Shown one piece after another: positions 27,019 to 36,608 of a stretch of DNA of 64,000 nt; positions within the stretch are counted from its first letter, which is position 1, and every line of letters begins with the position of its first letter. This stretch comes from Actinomycetota bacterium (GTDB taxonomy: Bacteria > Actinomycetota > Actinomycetes > Streptosporangiales > Streptosporangiaceae): positions 1-64,000 of the forward strand of contig DAHVDE010000008.1 in assembly GCA_027313705.1 (NCBI GenBank). The letters run 5' to 3'. The translations under genes were made by a program, and so were the position numbers. A model generated the notes under the pieces. The model had not been told where the DNA came from. It did no database searches and was given only the letters and a program-made list of their open reading frames with translations.

Positions 27019-29780
27019 GCGACGACACCCAGGCCGACCGCACGTTCGGCCAAGAAGGCCAGCCCCAAGCGCCGAGCCGAGGTGATGATGTCACTGACGA
27101 CGGCCGCATTGAGGGGGCTGCCCGCGCGACTCGCATCAAGCCGCGCCCGCTCGATCTGGCACACTAGCTCCTGCAGAGCCATACCGTCATCGGAGGCGAG
27201 CCTCTCGGCTATCCGCAGCGCTCCGGATGCTTGATCGGTCGAATTCATGCCCGTCAATGCTCGGCACTTCACGATATTGGCCTCGATGATCCAAGGACGC
27301 TGACCGACCTCCCTGATGTTCTCGACGGCTTCGGTCAACCTGTCAGGCATCGCGCTACGGGAATCTGTCTGAACGCGAACTCGTTCTGACGCCAATTCGA
27401 GTAGCGCCGCCCCGAGCAGTCCAAGCTCACCCGGAGAACGCTCAGCCGCTTCCTTCGCCACCGCGAGCGCTCGCCCCCCCAGATCGGCGAGGTCGCCGAG
27501 ACTGACCGAGCTGCTGACGGGTAGCTCAAGCAAGCTGAGCAGCGTGTCCACGGTTCGGTATACGGCGATGCAGAACGTCACCCTGGTGCCATAGGGAGCC
27601 AGTTCGGCTGCCGCTTCTGGCCCGAAAATCAGCGCCGCAGTGAGCAGCTGCTTTGCCTCGGCGTACCGCCCGGCATGGAGCAAGGCGAACGCGCATGAGG
27701 TTTGACTCGACAATATCTCGATGCTACTGGCATGCTGGTCAGTCGAGACTTGGAGTGCCTCACCAGCATGCCGACATGCGTCGTCCACCTTTCCTAGAGC
27801 CAGCTCGAGCTGAGACAGATGCCTGAGCTGGTTTATCAGGACCATTGGGTCACCCAGCGTTCTGGTCAGGCGGATTGCTTCCACGAGGGGGAATATCGCC
27901 TCCGCCGTGTTACCCATCATCCTGAGATCCAGTGATTGCTCCGCGAGAAGACGGGATGTCTGGCCGGCGGTAAGGGCCGTGCCTCCCGTCTCGTCAAGCA
28001 GGTAGCTGATGACGGCATGGTTGGACGCCGCAGCGCCAAGGCCATCACGAAGAAAGTGGTGCTCTTGCGCCAGGCGCGGCCAGTAGAGCCGATCGAGCGC
28101 GTCGGCGTTCTCGCCCGCGCGGGTGCCGTGCCAGATAGCGGCCAGCACCGGCGCGCACGCTTGGAGGTCTCGCGGGCGCTCAGAAGCCTTGGCCGCCAGC
28201 AGGTCACGCAGTCGCCTATGTCCTTCGCGATACGCGTCGGGGCTGCGCTCCCTGAAGTGACGCTGGAAGTACTCGCGCACTAAAGGATGGGCATCGACTC
28301 GCCCGCGCTTGGACTGATTCTGGATCAAACCAGCCCGGCGTAGCGAACTGACGGCATAGGCGAAGTCGGCGCGGCTCATCGCGGCCAGCTGATCGTTGAG
28401 ACCAGCGCAGGTCGGCCTGTCACGCAGGACAGCTAGCTCGTCTTCCGCCGCTTCCCGGTTGAAGAGACCGAGCAACTGCAGAAGCTGCAGTTCTGCCCGG
28501 CCGTCAAACCACGCGGCGTACTGGTCCATGATCGCTGAGGCGTTACCGCCATCGCCGGCAATTGCCCTGGCCAGACCGGAAGATTCCCACATTCGCGCGT
28601 CACCGTTGAAGACAGTTTGCAGATAGCCGCTCAGCAGACGAAGCGACAGCGGGTGGTCACGCACCTCGTCGGCAATCCTGCTCAGCTCGGCAGTATCACC
28701 TTGAATACCCGTCCTCGTGAGAATCTCTATGCTCTCCGCACGCGACAGCTCGGGAATGGGGACTGACTGACATGTCTTGCCCATGTATGCGTCGATGTCG
28801 ATTATGGGCAGCCGGCTGGTCAAAATCAGCATGCCGGCATTGAGTGCGGCGATCTCACGGATGAACATCTGCATGACACGCTCGCGAAATGTGCCTTCCA
28901 TAGGACCGGGCGGATGCTGGACTCGCTCAAGTCCATCGAGGACGATCAGCGATCTTGTCTGCTGGAGCTTCTTCGTGGCTTCTCGGCAGCGTTCCCACGT
29001 GGTGGATGACGTGGCAGTCTCGACGTCGAGAAATCGGATGAGCGCGTCAAAGAACTGATCGGAAGTCACCCAGTTCTCGCCGTCGGACTGTCCGTCGAAA
29101 CTCCACGCGAACACACCCTCGGCGTCGTGGTAACGGTAGGCCGCCATCTCAGCCAGCCAGTTGGCGATCAAAGTCGTTTTCCCGACGCCACCCCAGCCGA
29201 TAACGGTTACCACGTTATAGTTCCCGGAGAGCCAGCCTCGGGTCAACGTCTCCGACTCCGCCGACCTGCCGACCATCTGCGCTGGTGAGCTCGACAAGCG
29301 CCAGACGTCTACTCTCGGGCCGACCGCACGAGCGGTAGACGGTCTCGGCAATCTGGCGCCAGGAAACGCTGGCCCAAGTACTTGCGTCGGGGCGAGGGCT
29401 CGCAGAATCTCATCGCGAGCCATTTCTTCCGGCAGATCGCATATCTCGACGCGCATGAGTGACGCCCACAGACCACCTGGACGTACCTGGTCCACCACTA
29501 CCGGAATGAGCTTGCGCGGCCGCCCGGACGAGTCCTGCGCAAGGGCTGTCATCCGCTCGGCTGCGGCGAAACGAGACATGAGGAAGTTCTCAGAAAGGAT
29601 CACGATGGCGAGATCGCATTCGGCTGCTGCCTCTTGCATACCCTGAACATACTTATCTTCCGGCATGAAGTCCGTAGCCAGGGTCGTGACGCGGTGACCA
29701 GATTGGCGGAGGACATCCGCCACCCACTCGGCCCACGACGAGTCCGAAGCAACGTAACTTACGAAGCAGCTTATTACCAT
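27015..29780 (-). CDS. TIR-NB-ARC-TPR STAND protein, likely immune sensor
   Basis: A 921-residue three-part STAND protein. The N-terminal TIR domain (CFVSYVASDSSWAEWVADVL, about 1-130) retains an acidic residue in IEICDLPEE-type context and VILSENFLMSRF. A NB-ARC-like NTPase follows (about 165-430) with Walker A VIGWGGVGKTTL, Walker B SLIVLDGLERV, sensor MLILTSRL and DHPLSLRLLSG, the GLPL-like motif. The C-terminal half is alpha-helical with TPR-like repeats, for sensing. This architecture is shared with bacterial antiphage STAND/Avs-like and TIR-NLR proteins, in which oligomerised TIR domains consume NAD+. Codon use is lower in GC than flanking loci. It lies downstream of a second TIR gene. 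Confidence 0.85.
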   Translation of the reverse strand: MVISCFVSYVASDSSWAEWVADVLRQSGHRVTTLATDFMPEDKYVQGMQEAAAECDLAIVILSENFLMSRFAAAERMTALAQDSSGRPRKLIPVVVDQVRPGGLWASLMRVEICDLPEEMARDEILRALAPTQVLGPAFPGARLPRPSTARAVGPRVDVWRLSSSPAQMVGRSAESETLTRGWLSGNYNVVTVIGWGGVGKTTLIANWLAEMAAYRYHDAEGVFAWSFDGQSDGENWVTSDQFFDALIRFLDVETATSSTTWERCREATKKLQQTRSLIVLDGLERVQHPPGPMEGTFRERVMQMFIREIAALNAGMLILTSRLPIIDIDAYMGKTCQSVPIPELSRAESIEILTRTGIQGDTAELSRIADEVRDHPLSLRLLSGYLQTVFNGDARMWESSGLARAIAGDGGNASAIMDQYAAWFDGRAELQLLQLLGLFNREAAEDELAVLRDRPTCAGLNDQLAAMSRADFAYAVSSLRRAGLIQNQSKRGRVDAHPLVREYFQRHFRERSPDAYREGHRRLRDLLAAKASERPRDLQACAPVLAAIWHGTRAGENADALDRLYWPRLAQEHHFLRDGLGAAASNHAVISYLLDETGGTALTAGQTSRLLAEQSLDLRMMGNTAEAIFPLVEAIRLTRTLGDPMVLINQLRHLSQLELALGKVDDACRHAGEALQVSTDQHASSIEILSSQTSCAFALLHAGRYAEAKQLLTAALIFGPEAAAELAPYGTRVTFCIAVYRTVDTLLSLLELPVSSSVSLGDLADLGGRALAVAKEAAERSPGELGLLGAALLELASERVRVQTDSRSAMPDRLTEAVENIREVGQRPWIIEANIVKCRALTGMNSTDQASGALRIAERLASDDGMALQELVCQIERARLDASRAGSPLNAAVVSDIITSARRLGLAFLAERAVGLGVVA

Positions 29781-29846
29781 TTAGTATGCTTTTCCCGACG
29801 TGTCAACTATTGGCAAGCCAATCCGATCCTGCAATTGTACCTGTAG

Positions 29847-30797
29847 CTAAGAATTCGTGAGTATGCGCAGGATCGCGGCGACAAGCTGGGCTATACCTTG
29901 TTCACGTCGCTCGCCAAACAGGTCGACTCGCTGGATGGCGGCCAATGAACGCCCACCGCCAAGGTCAAGATCAGGGATGTCGCAGTCGTCAAGCCGCACG
30001 GGGATCAGCCAAGGCATGCCGGGACTGCGCAGCCGGAACTGCTCGACAGCTTGGGTCAGTTCCTCGTTTTGATATGAGGTGTTCCTGCGGGCACCTTTCG
30101 TCGAAAAGCACGCTATGAACGCGAGGGCGTCAGAGGCGATCTCGCGACGGATCCGGATGTTCCTGTCCTCGCCCGGCTGAAGGTTTGTATCACGCCACAC
30201 CAAGATCCTGGCCGCCTCGAGGATCTGCTGAAGCCGGTCCACGGCGAGCGAGTCGTCCTGTGCGTAGGACAAGAACGCGTGCCCTGCGGGCCGCGTTCCC
30301 CCGGCACCTGGCACTTCCGGAGCTTCCGCGGACTCGACGGAGGGAGTCCACAGGGCGAGACGGCCCAGGATAGACCGCAACTTAGTGGTCTCGGCCCGAA
30401 CCTGGTCAGCATAGTTGATCATTACATCCGCCGACTGAATCCATACGGAGTATCTCATGGATACTTCGGGCAGTTCGGCGTTGCGTATCTTCCAGTACTC
30501 TTCGGCCGCCGCATGGCTGATAAAGCGCTCCAGCCAGGCGCGATTAAAGTCGCGCCATATTTCAAGATCGTCAAGGAAAGCTTGAGCCCTCAGTTTGTTT
30601 TCATTAACAAGGGCATCAGGGAACGCCGAATCCCGATCGATGCGACGATACTCGTCGCTAACCCGCTTCGCCTTCTCGCACAATGCCACGCCGGAGCTAA
30701 TCTGATTTTCAAGCTGAGCCTGCACTTCCGCCAGCGGCAGGGCGGGTCCGGGCGGAGGTCGCCCTTCCTGGCTCCAGACCGCGTCCACGTCACTCAT
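29847..30797 (-). CDS. TIR-domain protein with helical N-terminus
   Basis: A 316-residue protein. Residues about 20-145 are helical and charged with no family I recognise. Residues about 168-316 are a TIR/toll-like domain (GHAFLSYAQDDSLAVDRLQQIL, then ILVWRDTNLQPGEDRNIRI and DALAFIACFSTKGARRNTSYQNEELTQAV). The Glu in NEELTQA is placed like the catalytic Glu of NAD+-cleaving TIRs. It is the upstream gene of a leftward pair with the TIR-NB-ARC-TPR gene, 66 bases apart. A defence role, with signalling or NADase activity, is inferred from the domain and pairing. Confidence 0.78.
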   Translation of the reverse strand: MSDVDAVWSQEGRPPPGPALPLAEVQAQLENQISSGVALCEKAKRVSDEYRRIDRDSAFPDALVNENKLRAQAFLDDLEIWRDFNRAWLERFISHAAAEEYWKIRNAELPEVSMRYSVWIQSADVMINYADQVRAETTKLRSILGRLALWTPSVESAEAPEVPGAGGTRPAGHAFLSYAQDDSLAVDRLQQILEAARILVWRDTNLQPGEDRNIRIRREIASDALAFIACFSTKGARRNTSYQNEELTQAVEQFRLRSPGMPWLIPVRLDDCDIPDLDLGGGRSLAAIQRVDLFGERREQGIAQLVAAILRILTNS

Positions 30798-30965
30798 GAC
30801 ACCTATTGTGCGCGGGCTCAGGCACGCGCGGATGAGCTCGGGGCAGGCTCAGTGCGTCAACTTCGGCTCAATATCGCTGCGATACGCGACTGCCCCAGCC
30901 ACCGGGCCGACGCGAGCCTCAGATGGCCGGGACGGTAAATTAGCCGCCATGGGCACCATGGTGAT

Positions 30966-32017
30966 GTGTGCCGCCGACCGGCGGCGTTGACCGGTCCCGA
31001 TGTGGCCGTGGCCGCGCAGCGGCTTCGTGCGCAGCTATTGTCCGGCCCGGCGGAACGCACGGTGGCCGGGGTCACCGGCCGGCTGCTGGCCGTTCAGGCG
31101 CAGGACCCGCTTGGCACCCGGTTGGCAATCCGGGCGCGCAGCCAGGGTCTGCTCGCGGCCGACGTGGACCAGGCGCTGACGAACACCCGCTCTCATGTGG
31201 TGAGCTGGCTGTGCCGGGGAACACTGCACCTGGTGGCGGCGGAGGACTACTGGTGGCTGCATTCGCTGACCACGCCCGCGCTGCGCGCCGGCACCGCGCG
31301 GCGGCTAGCCCAAGAAGGCGTCCTGCCAGACGACGCCGAGCGCGGTGTCGCGGTGATCGAGGCTTGCCTGGCCGCAGACGGGGCGCTGACCAGGGCTCAG
31401 CTCCGCAGCCGGCTCGCGCGGGCGGGCGTCCGCACCGAAGGACAGGCCCTCGTGCACCTGCTGGCACTGGCCACGCTGCGCGGCCTGATCGTACGCGGCC
31501 CGGTGCACGCGGCCGAGCAGGCGTTCGTGCTAGTGCGTGACTGGCTCGGGCCGCCGCCAGCGCTGGACCGGGAGGCGGCCCTGGGGATGCTAGCGCACCG
31601 CTACCTGGCCGGCCATGGCCCGGAGTGACGCTCGGGGACGCCAGACGAGGGCTGACCGCGATCAGTTCCCGGCTCGCTGAACGCGCGGACGGCCTGGCCA
31701 GCCTGACCGGGCCGGCCGACGATCATCCCGTTCCGTCATTGCGGCTGCTTGGCGCGTTCGACCCGCTGCTGCTCGGCTGGGCCTCGCGCGAGATGTTCCT
31801 GGCACCTGGCGGCCCGGTCATTTCCGTCAACGGCCTGTTCCGCCCGTTCATGCTGGTCCAGGGCAAGGGCACGACGGTATGGCGGATAACGCGCGGAAAG
31901 GTGGTCCCGGGCGAGACCGGGCCACTGGACACGGCGCAGCGATCCGCCCTGACAGCCGAGATAGCCGACATCGAACGGTTCCTGAAACAGCCTGCCAGTA
32001 GACCACCTGGCAGTTAG
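30966..32017 (+). pseudogene. Winged-helix DNA-binding (PF06224-like) gene split by a deletion
   Basis: Two overlapping frames together match the winged-helix DNA-binding family related to YcaQ/AlkX. The first frame (GTG 30966 to 31628) has the N-terminal RLLAVQAQDPLGTRLAIRARS and HVVSWLCRGTLHLVAAEDYWWLHSL and ends LAHRYLAGHGPE. The second (31625-32017) resumes with LGDARRGLTAI and carries the C-terminal PSLRLLGAFDPLLLGW and FRPFMLVQGKGTTVWRI. Relatives have about ten residues (a W-G-L-like segment) at this junction, so a short out-of-frame deletion near 31626 is likely. The frames overlap by 4 bases, so a two-polypeptide product cannot be excluded. Confidence 0.65.
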
Positions 32018-32075
32018 CCGGTCGGCGGGCAGGTCGCTGACCAGGCCGGCGAAGATCAGGTCCCGCCAGGCACGT

Positions 32076-33485
32076 CTATCGGCTCGCGGTTGCCGGCTCG
32101 TGGAAGCAGCAGCCGAACCGGGCTCCGGTGGCCCTGCTCACCACGCCAACATCAGGATCGGCGGTCCCCCGGACGAACGCACCTGCGTATGTGCCGCGGA
32201 CAAGGAACACCCCCCAGTTGAGGGCAAGCGGCTCGACGGCACCCGGCTTGCCCGCCACCGGGAAGCTCTCTGTTACCGGGCGCACCCGCCGTTGCAGCAC
32301 ATATGGTCCTCCGTCACAGGTACGCAGGCACTCCTGCCATCGTTGCGGGCTCACCGTCCAGCCTGGAACAACCCCGATGCCGCCGTGCATGAGGCTGGGC
32401 TTAAGCACCAGCGCGGACTGGCTGGCTTGCGCGTAGCGCATGAGGTCCACCGGCACGCTATCCGCGGTCGACGGCCCCTCGCGCAGCATCCTCGTCCAGG
32501 GCAGCAATCGATCGATGAGTTCCGCCTCTTCCGCCGTGAACGCGGACCGGCTTGCCTCGTCCGACAGCAGCGCGAGCATTGCCTTGCTGCCATAGAGTTC
32601 TGCGTCCATCCGTGAAATCAGGCCGACATTGCCTTTCTCGGCAGCGCGCAGAACCGGCTCAATCAGTCGCTGGCTGTCTGCGTCGAGCAGATCTTCCATG
32701 AGGAAGTAACGGTAAACGACGTCGACTTTACGGCCATCCGCGAAAATGCGACCTGACCGTTCTTCGAACCGGTCGAGCGGGCACGCAATGCCATCCAACC
32801 CCATACCGGACCATATCTTCGCCATAAACTGAAACCGCTCTTCGAACGGAGCGAAGTTTCCTGGAGTATCCGTGATGACCACCACAGGGGTCGAGCCGGC
32901 ATCGCCACGCTCGCATTCAGCCTTGATCACTTCGGCGACCCGGGCCATCGTGTCGACATAACCCAGGCCGGTCTCAGCGATGAACTGGGCCAGCGCCGGA
33001 TGGCGCAGCAGCACGCGGTTCAGTTCAGGGATTTCCAAGCCGCCGACAGAACTGACGATGTTGAACTCCAGCAGCCGGAAACCGTCACCTTCGGCGTACA
33101 CGTCGGCCCGGCCGAGTGACAGGGGCCGGTCTTCGGCCGTTCGCTCCACCGCATCAATCTGGTAAGGAGTCATGCCGGCCGCGCGGCCCAGTGCTCTCAG
33201 GTCCCCGCCGAACAGGCGGCGCGGCAACGAGGTGAGCAGGGTGAAGAGCCTGTCCAGATCGGACTCGAGTCCCTGCACCTGGCCGGCTTCGAGGAAAGCG
33301 GGCCGCGTCACATAACGGTCACCGTAAGCGGCAAGCAGGAGGTCAGAGGTCCCGATTAGCGCCAACAGGTCCTGGGCATCCGACGTCGACGTGGCCGGCG
33401 AGTTCAGGTAGCGCAGGGTCAGTGGCCCGTCTGCGGCAGAGTAGCCGCCCCTGGCCTTCGCGACGTTGGCCATGTTAACGTTCAC
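32076..33485 (-). CDS. ATP-grasp-like ligase (glutathionylspermidine-synthase-like)
   Basis: A 469-residue protein with the ATP-binding pattern LVLKPSLMHGGIGVVPG near residues 363-379, an acidic ligand segment (FRLLEFNIVSSVGGLEIPELNR, about 140) and a C-terminal LALNWGVFLVRGTYAGAFVRG. It resembles the 22109-23356 protein in layout, and I assign it to the same permuted ATP-grasp-like group. It starts 4 bases downstream of the MFS exporter stop, so the two genes form one unit. Synthesis and export of a small peptide-like or amide metabolite is a reasonable inference. A second ATG at 33473 is an alternative start. Confidence 0.7.
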   Translation of the reverse strand: MNVNMANVAKARGGYSAADGPLTLRYLNSPATSTSDAQDLLALIGTSDLLLAAYGDRYVTRPAFLEAGQVQGLESDLDRLFTLLTSLPRRLFGGDLRALGRAAGMTPYQIDAVERTAEDRPLSLGRADVYAEGDGFRLLEFNIVSSVGGLEIPELNRVLLRHPALAQFIAETGLGYVDTMARVAEVIKAECERGDAGSTPVVVITDTPGNFAPFEERFQFMAKIWSGMGLDGIACPLDRFEERSGRIFADGRKVDVVYRYFLMEDLLDADSQRLIEPVLRAAEKGNVGLISRMDAELYGSKAMLALLSDEASRSAFTAEEAELIDRLLPWTRMLREGPSTADSVPVDLMRYAQASQSALVLKPSLMHGGIGVVPGWTVSPQRWQECLRTCDGGPYVLQRRVRPVTESFPVAGKPGAVEPLALNWGVFLVRGTYAGAFVRGTADPDVGVVSRATGARFGCCFHEPATASR

Positions 33486-33489
33486 GACG

Positions 33490-34860
33490 TCACTTCAGGG
33501 TTTCTCCTATAACAGCAGGGTCGGTGACCGTCTGCATCTGGTCAGACATGCCGGTCGTGATTCTCCGTTGCAATGCCATGGGAACGAGGTATGCAAACAC
33601 GGCCGCCAACCCTATCGCGCCAGCGCTGAATACCGATCGCACGCCAAATGCGCTTGCCAGGAACCCTCCGCAAATTGCGCCGAGCGGCAAGGTGCCCCAG
33701 GCGATGAACCGGTATACCCCGCTTACCCGGCCAAGCAACCCGCTGGGAACCAGTGTCTGGCGAAGGTATACCGATATGACATTCCACTGCACAAGGCCGA
33801 AGCTGGCCAGAGCGAGCATCGCGGCCGCGAGGAACGGCTGCGATATGAAAAACAGCACCAGGTAACTCACTGACTGAGCAGCAATAGCCACCAGCATTGC
33901 CGGTTCTTTGCCTATCACGCGCATCAGCGCAGGACCAAGCCTTGCGGCAATCAGGCCGCCAACGGCCGACGCCGCCATCAGCAGCCCATAGCCAGTCTTG
34001 CTCACGTGCAGTTCCTCGCGCGCGAACACCACAAAGACAGCCAGTATGCCGTAGGAGACAATATTGATCATGCCGGCGATCAGTGCCAGGCTCCGCAGGA
34101 TCGGGTGGTGCCAGAGTGCCCGCAAGCCCGTTTTCAACTCCCCCAGCAGCGTCCTTGGCGATACCGCCGGCCGGGCATCGGAAGGCTTACCGCTCCTCGG
34201 CGACTGGAGTGCCTCCGGCGGACGCAGCCGGGTGAGGAGCGTGCTGGAGACGGCGAAGGAAGCCGCGTCGATGCCGAACGGCACAGCCGCCGCGAGCGAA
34301 AAGAACAGGCCTCCGGTCATCGGGCCGACGAACTCGTTCATGACGATCTCGGCGCCCATCATGCGGCCGTTAGCCATGGCCAGTTCCTCTCGCCCGACCA
34401 CCTGGGGGACCAGTGTCTGAGACGAGTTACGGAAAAACGTCTCGCACGTCCCGATCAGGAAGAAGCAGGCGTACAGAGCGGCCAAGTTGACAAGATGGGT
34501 AGCAGTAAGCACGGTGAAGCCGCCGAGCAAGATGGCACGGAACGCATCGACGCGTGCCATGGCGCGACGGCGGTCGACGCGATCGATAAGGACGCCGGCC
34601 GGCAAGCTGAACAGCAAATACGGCAGAGTCAGTGCCGTAGTGACGCCGGCGATCAGCCGCGGGTCCCGCGTCAGCGATAGCGCGAGCAGCGGCGCAGCGG
34701 TCAGCGCGATGCCATCGCCTACTCCGGAGGCAGCGCCGGCGAACCACAGCTTGGCGAATTCCCGGCCCATCCGCTCGCCAAGCACTATTTTGGCTAGTTT
34801 GCTTCGGTCTTTCAGGGCACGCGGCTGCTGAGACAGATCCTCGTGCCGTTGCCGCAGCAT
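33490..34860 (-). CDS. MFS exporter (MFS_3/enterobactin-exporter-like)
   Basis: A 12-helix major facilitator protein of about 456 residues. Helices begin at LWFAGAASGVGDGIALTAAPLLAL, and the inter-helix motif RVDRRRAMARVDAFRA after helix 3 and NGRMMGAEIVMNEFVGPMTGGLF after helix 5 are typical of the MFS_3 drug or siderophore exporters. ATG 34860 is preferred because GAGGGTGAC lies directly upstream; ATG 34923 would add 21 polar residues. It is co-transcribed with the ATP-grasp-like ligase and may export that enzyme's product. Confidence 0.82.
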   Translation of the reverse strand: MLRQRHEDLSQQPRALKDRSKLAKIVLGERMGREFAKLWFAGAASGVGDGIALTAAPLLALSLTRDPRLIAGVTTALTLPYLLFSLPAGVLIDRVDRRRAMARVDAFRAILLGGFTVLTATHLVNLAALYACFFLIGTCETFFRNSSQTLVPQVVGREELAMANGRMMGAEIVMNEFVGPMTGGLFFSLAAAVPFGIDAASFAVSSTLLTRLRPPEALQSPRSGKPSDARPAVSPRTLLGELKTGLRALWHHPILRSLALIAGMINIVSYGILAVFVVFAREELHVSKTGYGLLMAASAVGGLIAARLGPALMRVIGKEPAMLVAIAAQSVSYLVLFFISQPFLAAAMLALASFGLVQWNVISVYLRQTLVPSGLLGRVSGVYRFIAWGTLPLGAICGGFLASAFGVRSVFSAGAIGLAAVFAYLVPMALQRRITTGMSDQMQTVTDPAVIGETLK

Positions 34861-35142
34861 GTCACCCTCAATGCTCACGAGGCTTCGCCGCAGTTGATCG
34901 TGCCTTGGATCTTCCCGCTCCATAATCCTTGCGCGAGGCGGCGCCCACAGTCGTCACCTCGGTATCGTCGGGCTTCTCACTCGCCAGAGCGGCAAGAGCT
35001 ACTAGCTCTATATACCACACACACCGGAACCGCTGCCGTGGATGGCATAGATGGCAACCGGTGTTCCGGCGGGGCAGTTGGTGCGAGTTGGCCATTCCAG
35101 CCACATCCCTTTCCAGGATCCCTGGCCTATGGCCCGGTATCT
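34861..35142. other. Intergenic stretch upstream of the MFS operon
   Basis: Apart from the possible N-terminal extension of the MFS gene (to 34923) I see no gene here. A locally AT-richer segment (CTATATACCACACACACC near 35007) could be part of the promoter for the leftward operon. Confidence 0.35.
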
Positions 35143-35859
35143 TCAGGCGCTTGCGGACTCGTCGACCACCGCTGCTCTCGGCCACCATGCGCGAACACGG
35201 CGAGAGCTGGACCAGCCGCCGCTCAGCTCAGCGACGGCCGCGATGACCAGGCCGCCACGCAGGGGGTAGCCGCGTTCCGCGCCATGGACCTGGACTTCCT
35301 TGTGCTCGGTCCTGACCGCCTGATTCGCAAGCCGAGGTCGCACTGCTCCCCTAGCTGGCCGGCCGCTCAGCGGCACATCGGATGCCGACCTCGACCTGAT
35401 GGGCACGGTGCTCGGCAGGCTGCACCGGCTGGCCTCAGTTCCAGCAGACCGAGAACTGCACCAGCCCAGCACCGCGGCACGGATCCGAGGCTCCGCGGCG
35501 GTCAGCGGGATGCCGAGCCCGCAGCCCATCGACATCCCGCAGTAGCCTGCCGGCCCGACCCCGACCTGGTCAAGGCACTGAACCGCGGTCAAGACCGCCC
35601 GCCAGTCCGCGACGGCCTGGCGGGCCAGGTAGCTGTGCATGCCGGCGACCAGCGCGCCCGGACTCTCGCCGGCAGCCAGGCCGGCCCGCATCCCGGCCGC
35701 GATCCGGCCGAACTCCTCGTCCTTGGGCCGGTCGCCGTGGTTAGGCGCGTCGATCGCGACAACAGCGAAACCCGCGGCGGCGAAACCGCGCGCGTGGGAC
35801 ACGATACCGGGCGCAGCCTTGTGCTGCCCGCCACCGTGACCCAGCAGGATCAGCGGCAA
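35143..35859 (-). pseudogene. Alpha/beta hydrolase, C-terminally broken and lacking a normal start
   Basis: The first 125 residues match a dienelactone-hydrolase-like alpha/beta hydrolase: LLGHGGGQHKA, AGFAVVAIDAPNHGDRP and the nucleophile elbow CGMSMGCGLGIP. After RIRAAVLGW the sequence turns into low-complexity Arg/Ser-rich residues without the Asp/His parts of the triad, indicating a frameshift or deletion. The only start is TTG 35859, with no ribosome binding site, and the expected N-terminal residues are missing. It is most likely a remnant. Confidence 0.55.
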
Positions 35860-35879
35860 GACACCGCAGGGCCAAGCGC

Positions 35880-36115
35880 TTGGCCCCCGACGCCGAAAGA
35901 GACGTCAGGGCCATGTGCCAGAGCGCACCGCCGGCGCCGACGAGTTCGCGGACCAGCGGGAAGAGATCAGTGCGCGTTCGTAACAGGATGATGTTGCCGT
36001 ATGGCTCCCCGGCTAAGAAGGTCGCGGGTCACCTGGCCGGTACCCGGCCCGACCTCAAGGATCGCCGGATGGCCGGGCAAGAGCCGGAACAGGTCCCCGG
36101 GGTCGCGCCAAATCG
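35880..36115 (-). pseudogene. Methyltransferase-like remnant
   Basis: One frame reads WRDPGDLFRLLPG and then ILEVGPGTGQVTRDLLSRGA, the SAM-binding motif I of a class I methyltransferase. It stops soon after, while the next frame continues LFPLVRELVGAGGALWHMAL. Neither frame has a start codon or sufficient length. It adjoins the broken hydrolase. Together they mark a zone of gene decay. Confidence 0.5.
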
Positions 36116-36156
36116 GTGTTTCGTATCATCTGAACTTAACGCTAGCTTGAGCTACG

Positions 36157-36402
36157 ATGACTGGGCAAGTAGTGGTGCCTGTGTGCTATGAGGTGGCGGG
36201 GCTGTGCGAGGCTTGGGCTGGGAAGGAGGCCGTTGTGGGTGAACCGTGCCAGGAGGCGCTGACCCGAGCCGCTGATCTTCTTGGCTGCCAGGACAGCGCC
36301 AGCCTGGCGATCCTGCTACGGCTGTGGGACGACGCCTTCGAGCAAGGCAGGCTCGCCGCCCTCGATGAGCTGCAGGACAGATTCTGCGTCTGCATGAAAT
36401 AG
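36157..36402 (+). CDS. Small hypothetical protein
   Basis: An 81-residue frame starting at GTG 36157 in otherwise gene-poor DNA. The product is mildly acidic with four to five Cys (VCYEVAGLCEAW, CQEAL, CQDS, FCVCMK) and predicted helices (SLAILLRLWDDAFEQGRLAALDEL). No family was recognised. Its stop TAG overlaps the GTG of the next small frame (TAGTG), which suggests translational coupling. Confidence is limited because no clear ribosome binding site was seen. Confidence 0.4.
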   Translation: MTGQVVVPVCYEVAGLCEAWAGKEAVVGEPCQEALTRAADLLGCQDSASLAILLRLWDDAFEQGRLAALDELQDRFCVCMK

Positions 36403-36551
36403 TGCCCCCGACGATCGCCGAGTCGTATGTGCGCGCCCTGATTAGCGACCCGCATCGCCGGGCAGAAATGCTCGCGACGATCTTGGACCCGGATGCCAGG
36501 CAGCGCATGATACGGCACCCCAGATGCTTCAACAACGGCATCACCTCCTAA
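36402..36551 (+). CDS. Small hypothetical protein, coupled
   Basis: A 49-residue frame (VPPTIAESYVRALISDPHRR, then AEMLATILDPDARQRMIRHP) starting at the GTG that overlaps the preceding stop. It is helical and charged. It is too short for family assignment. The overlap with the upstream frame and a sensible amino acid composition are the only support. Confidence 0.3.
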   Translation: MPPTIAESYVRALISDPHRRAEMLATILDPDARQRMIRHPRCFNNGITS

Positions 36552-36608
36552 GATGTGCTGCCTTTGTGGCCCCAGTTGAGGTAACTCACCGCCGACACGA
36601 GCAGACCC

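Noticed and set aside
34843..35991. A 382-codon plus-strand frame
   Set aside because: It has low-complexity His/Pro/Arg composition and is antisense to a recognisable alpha/beta hydrolase remnant.
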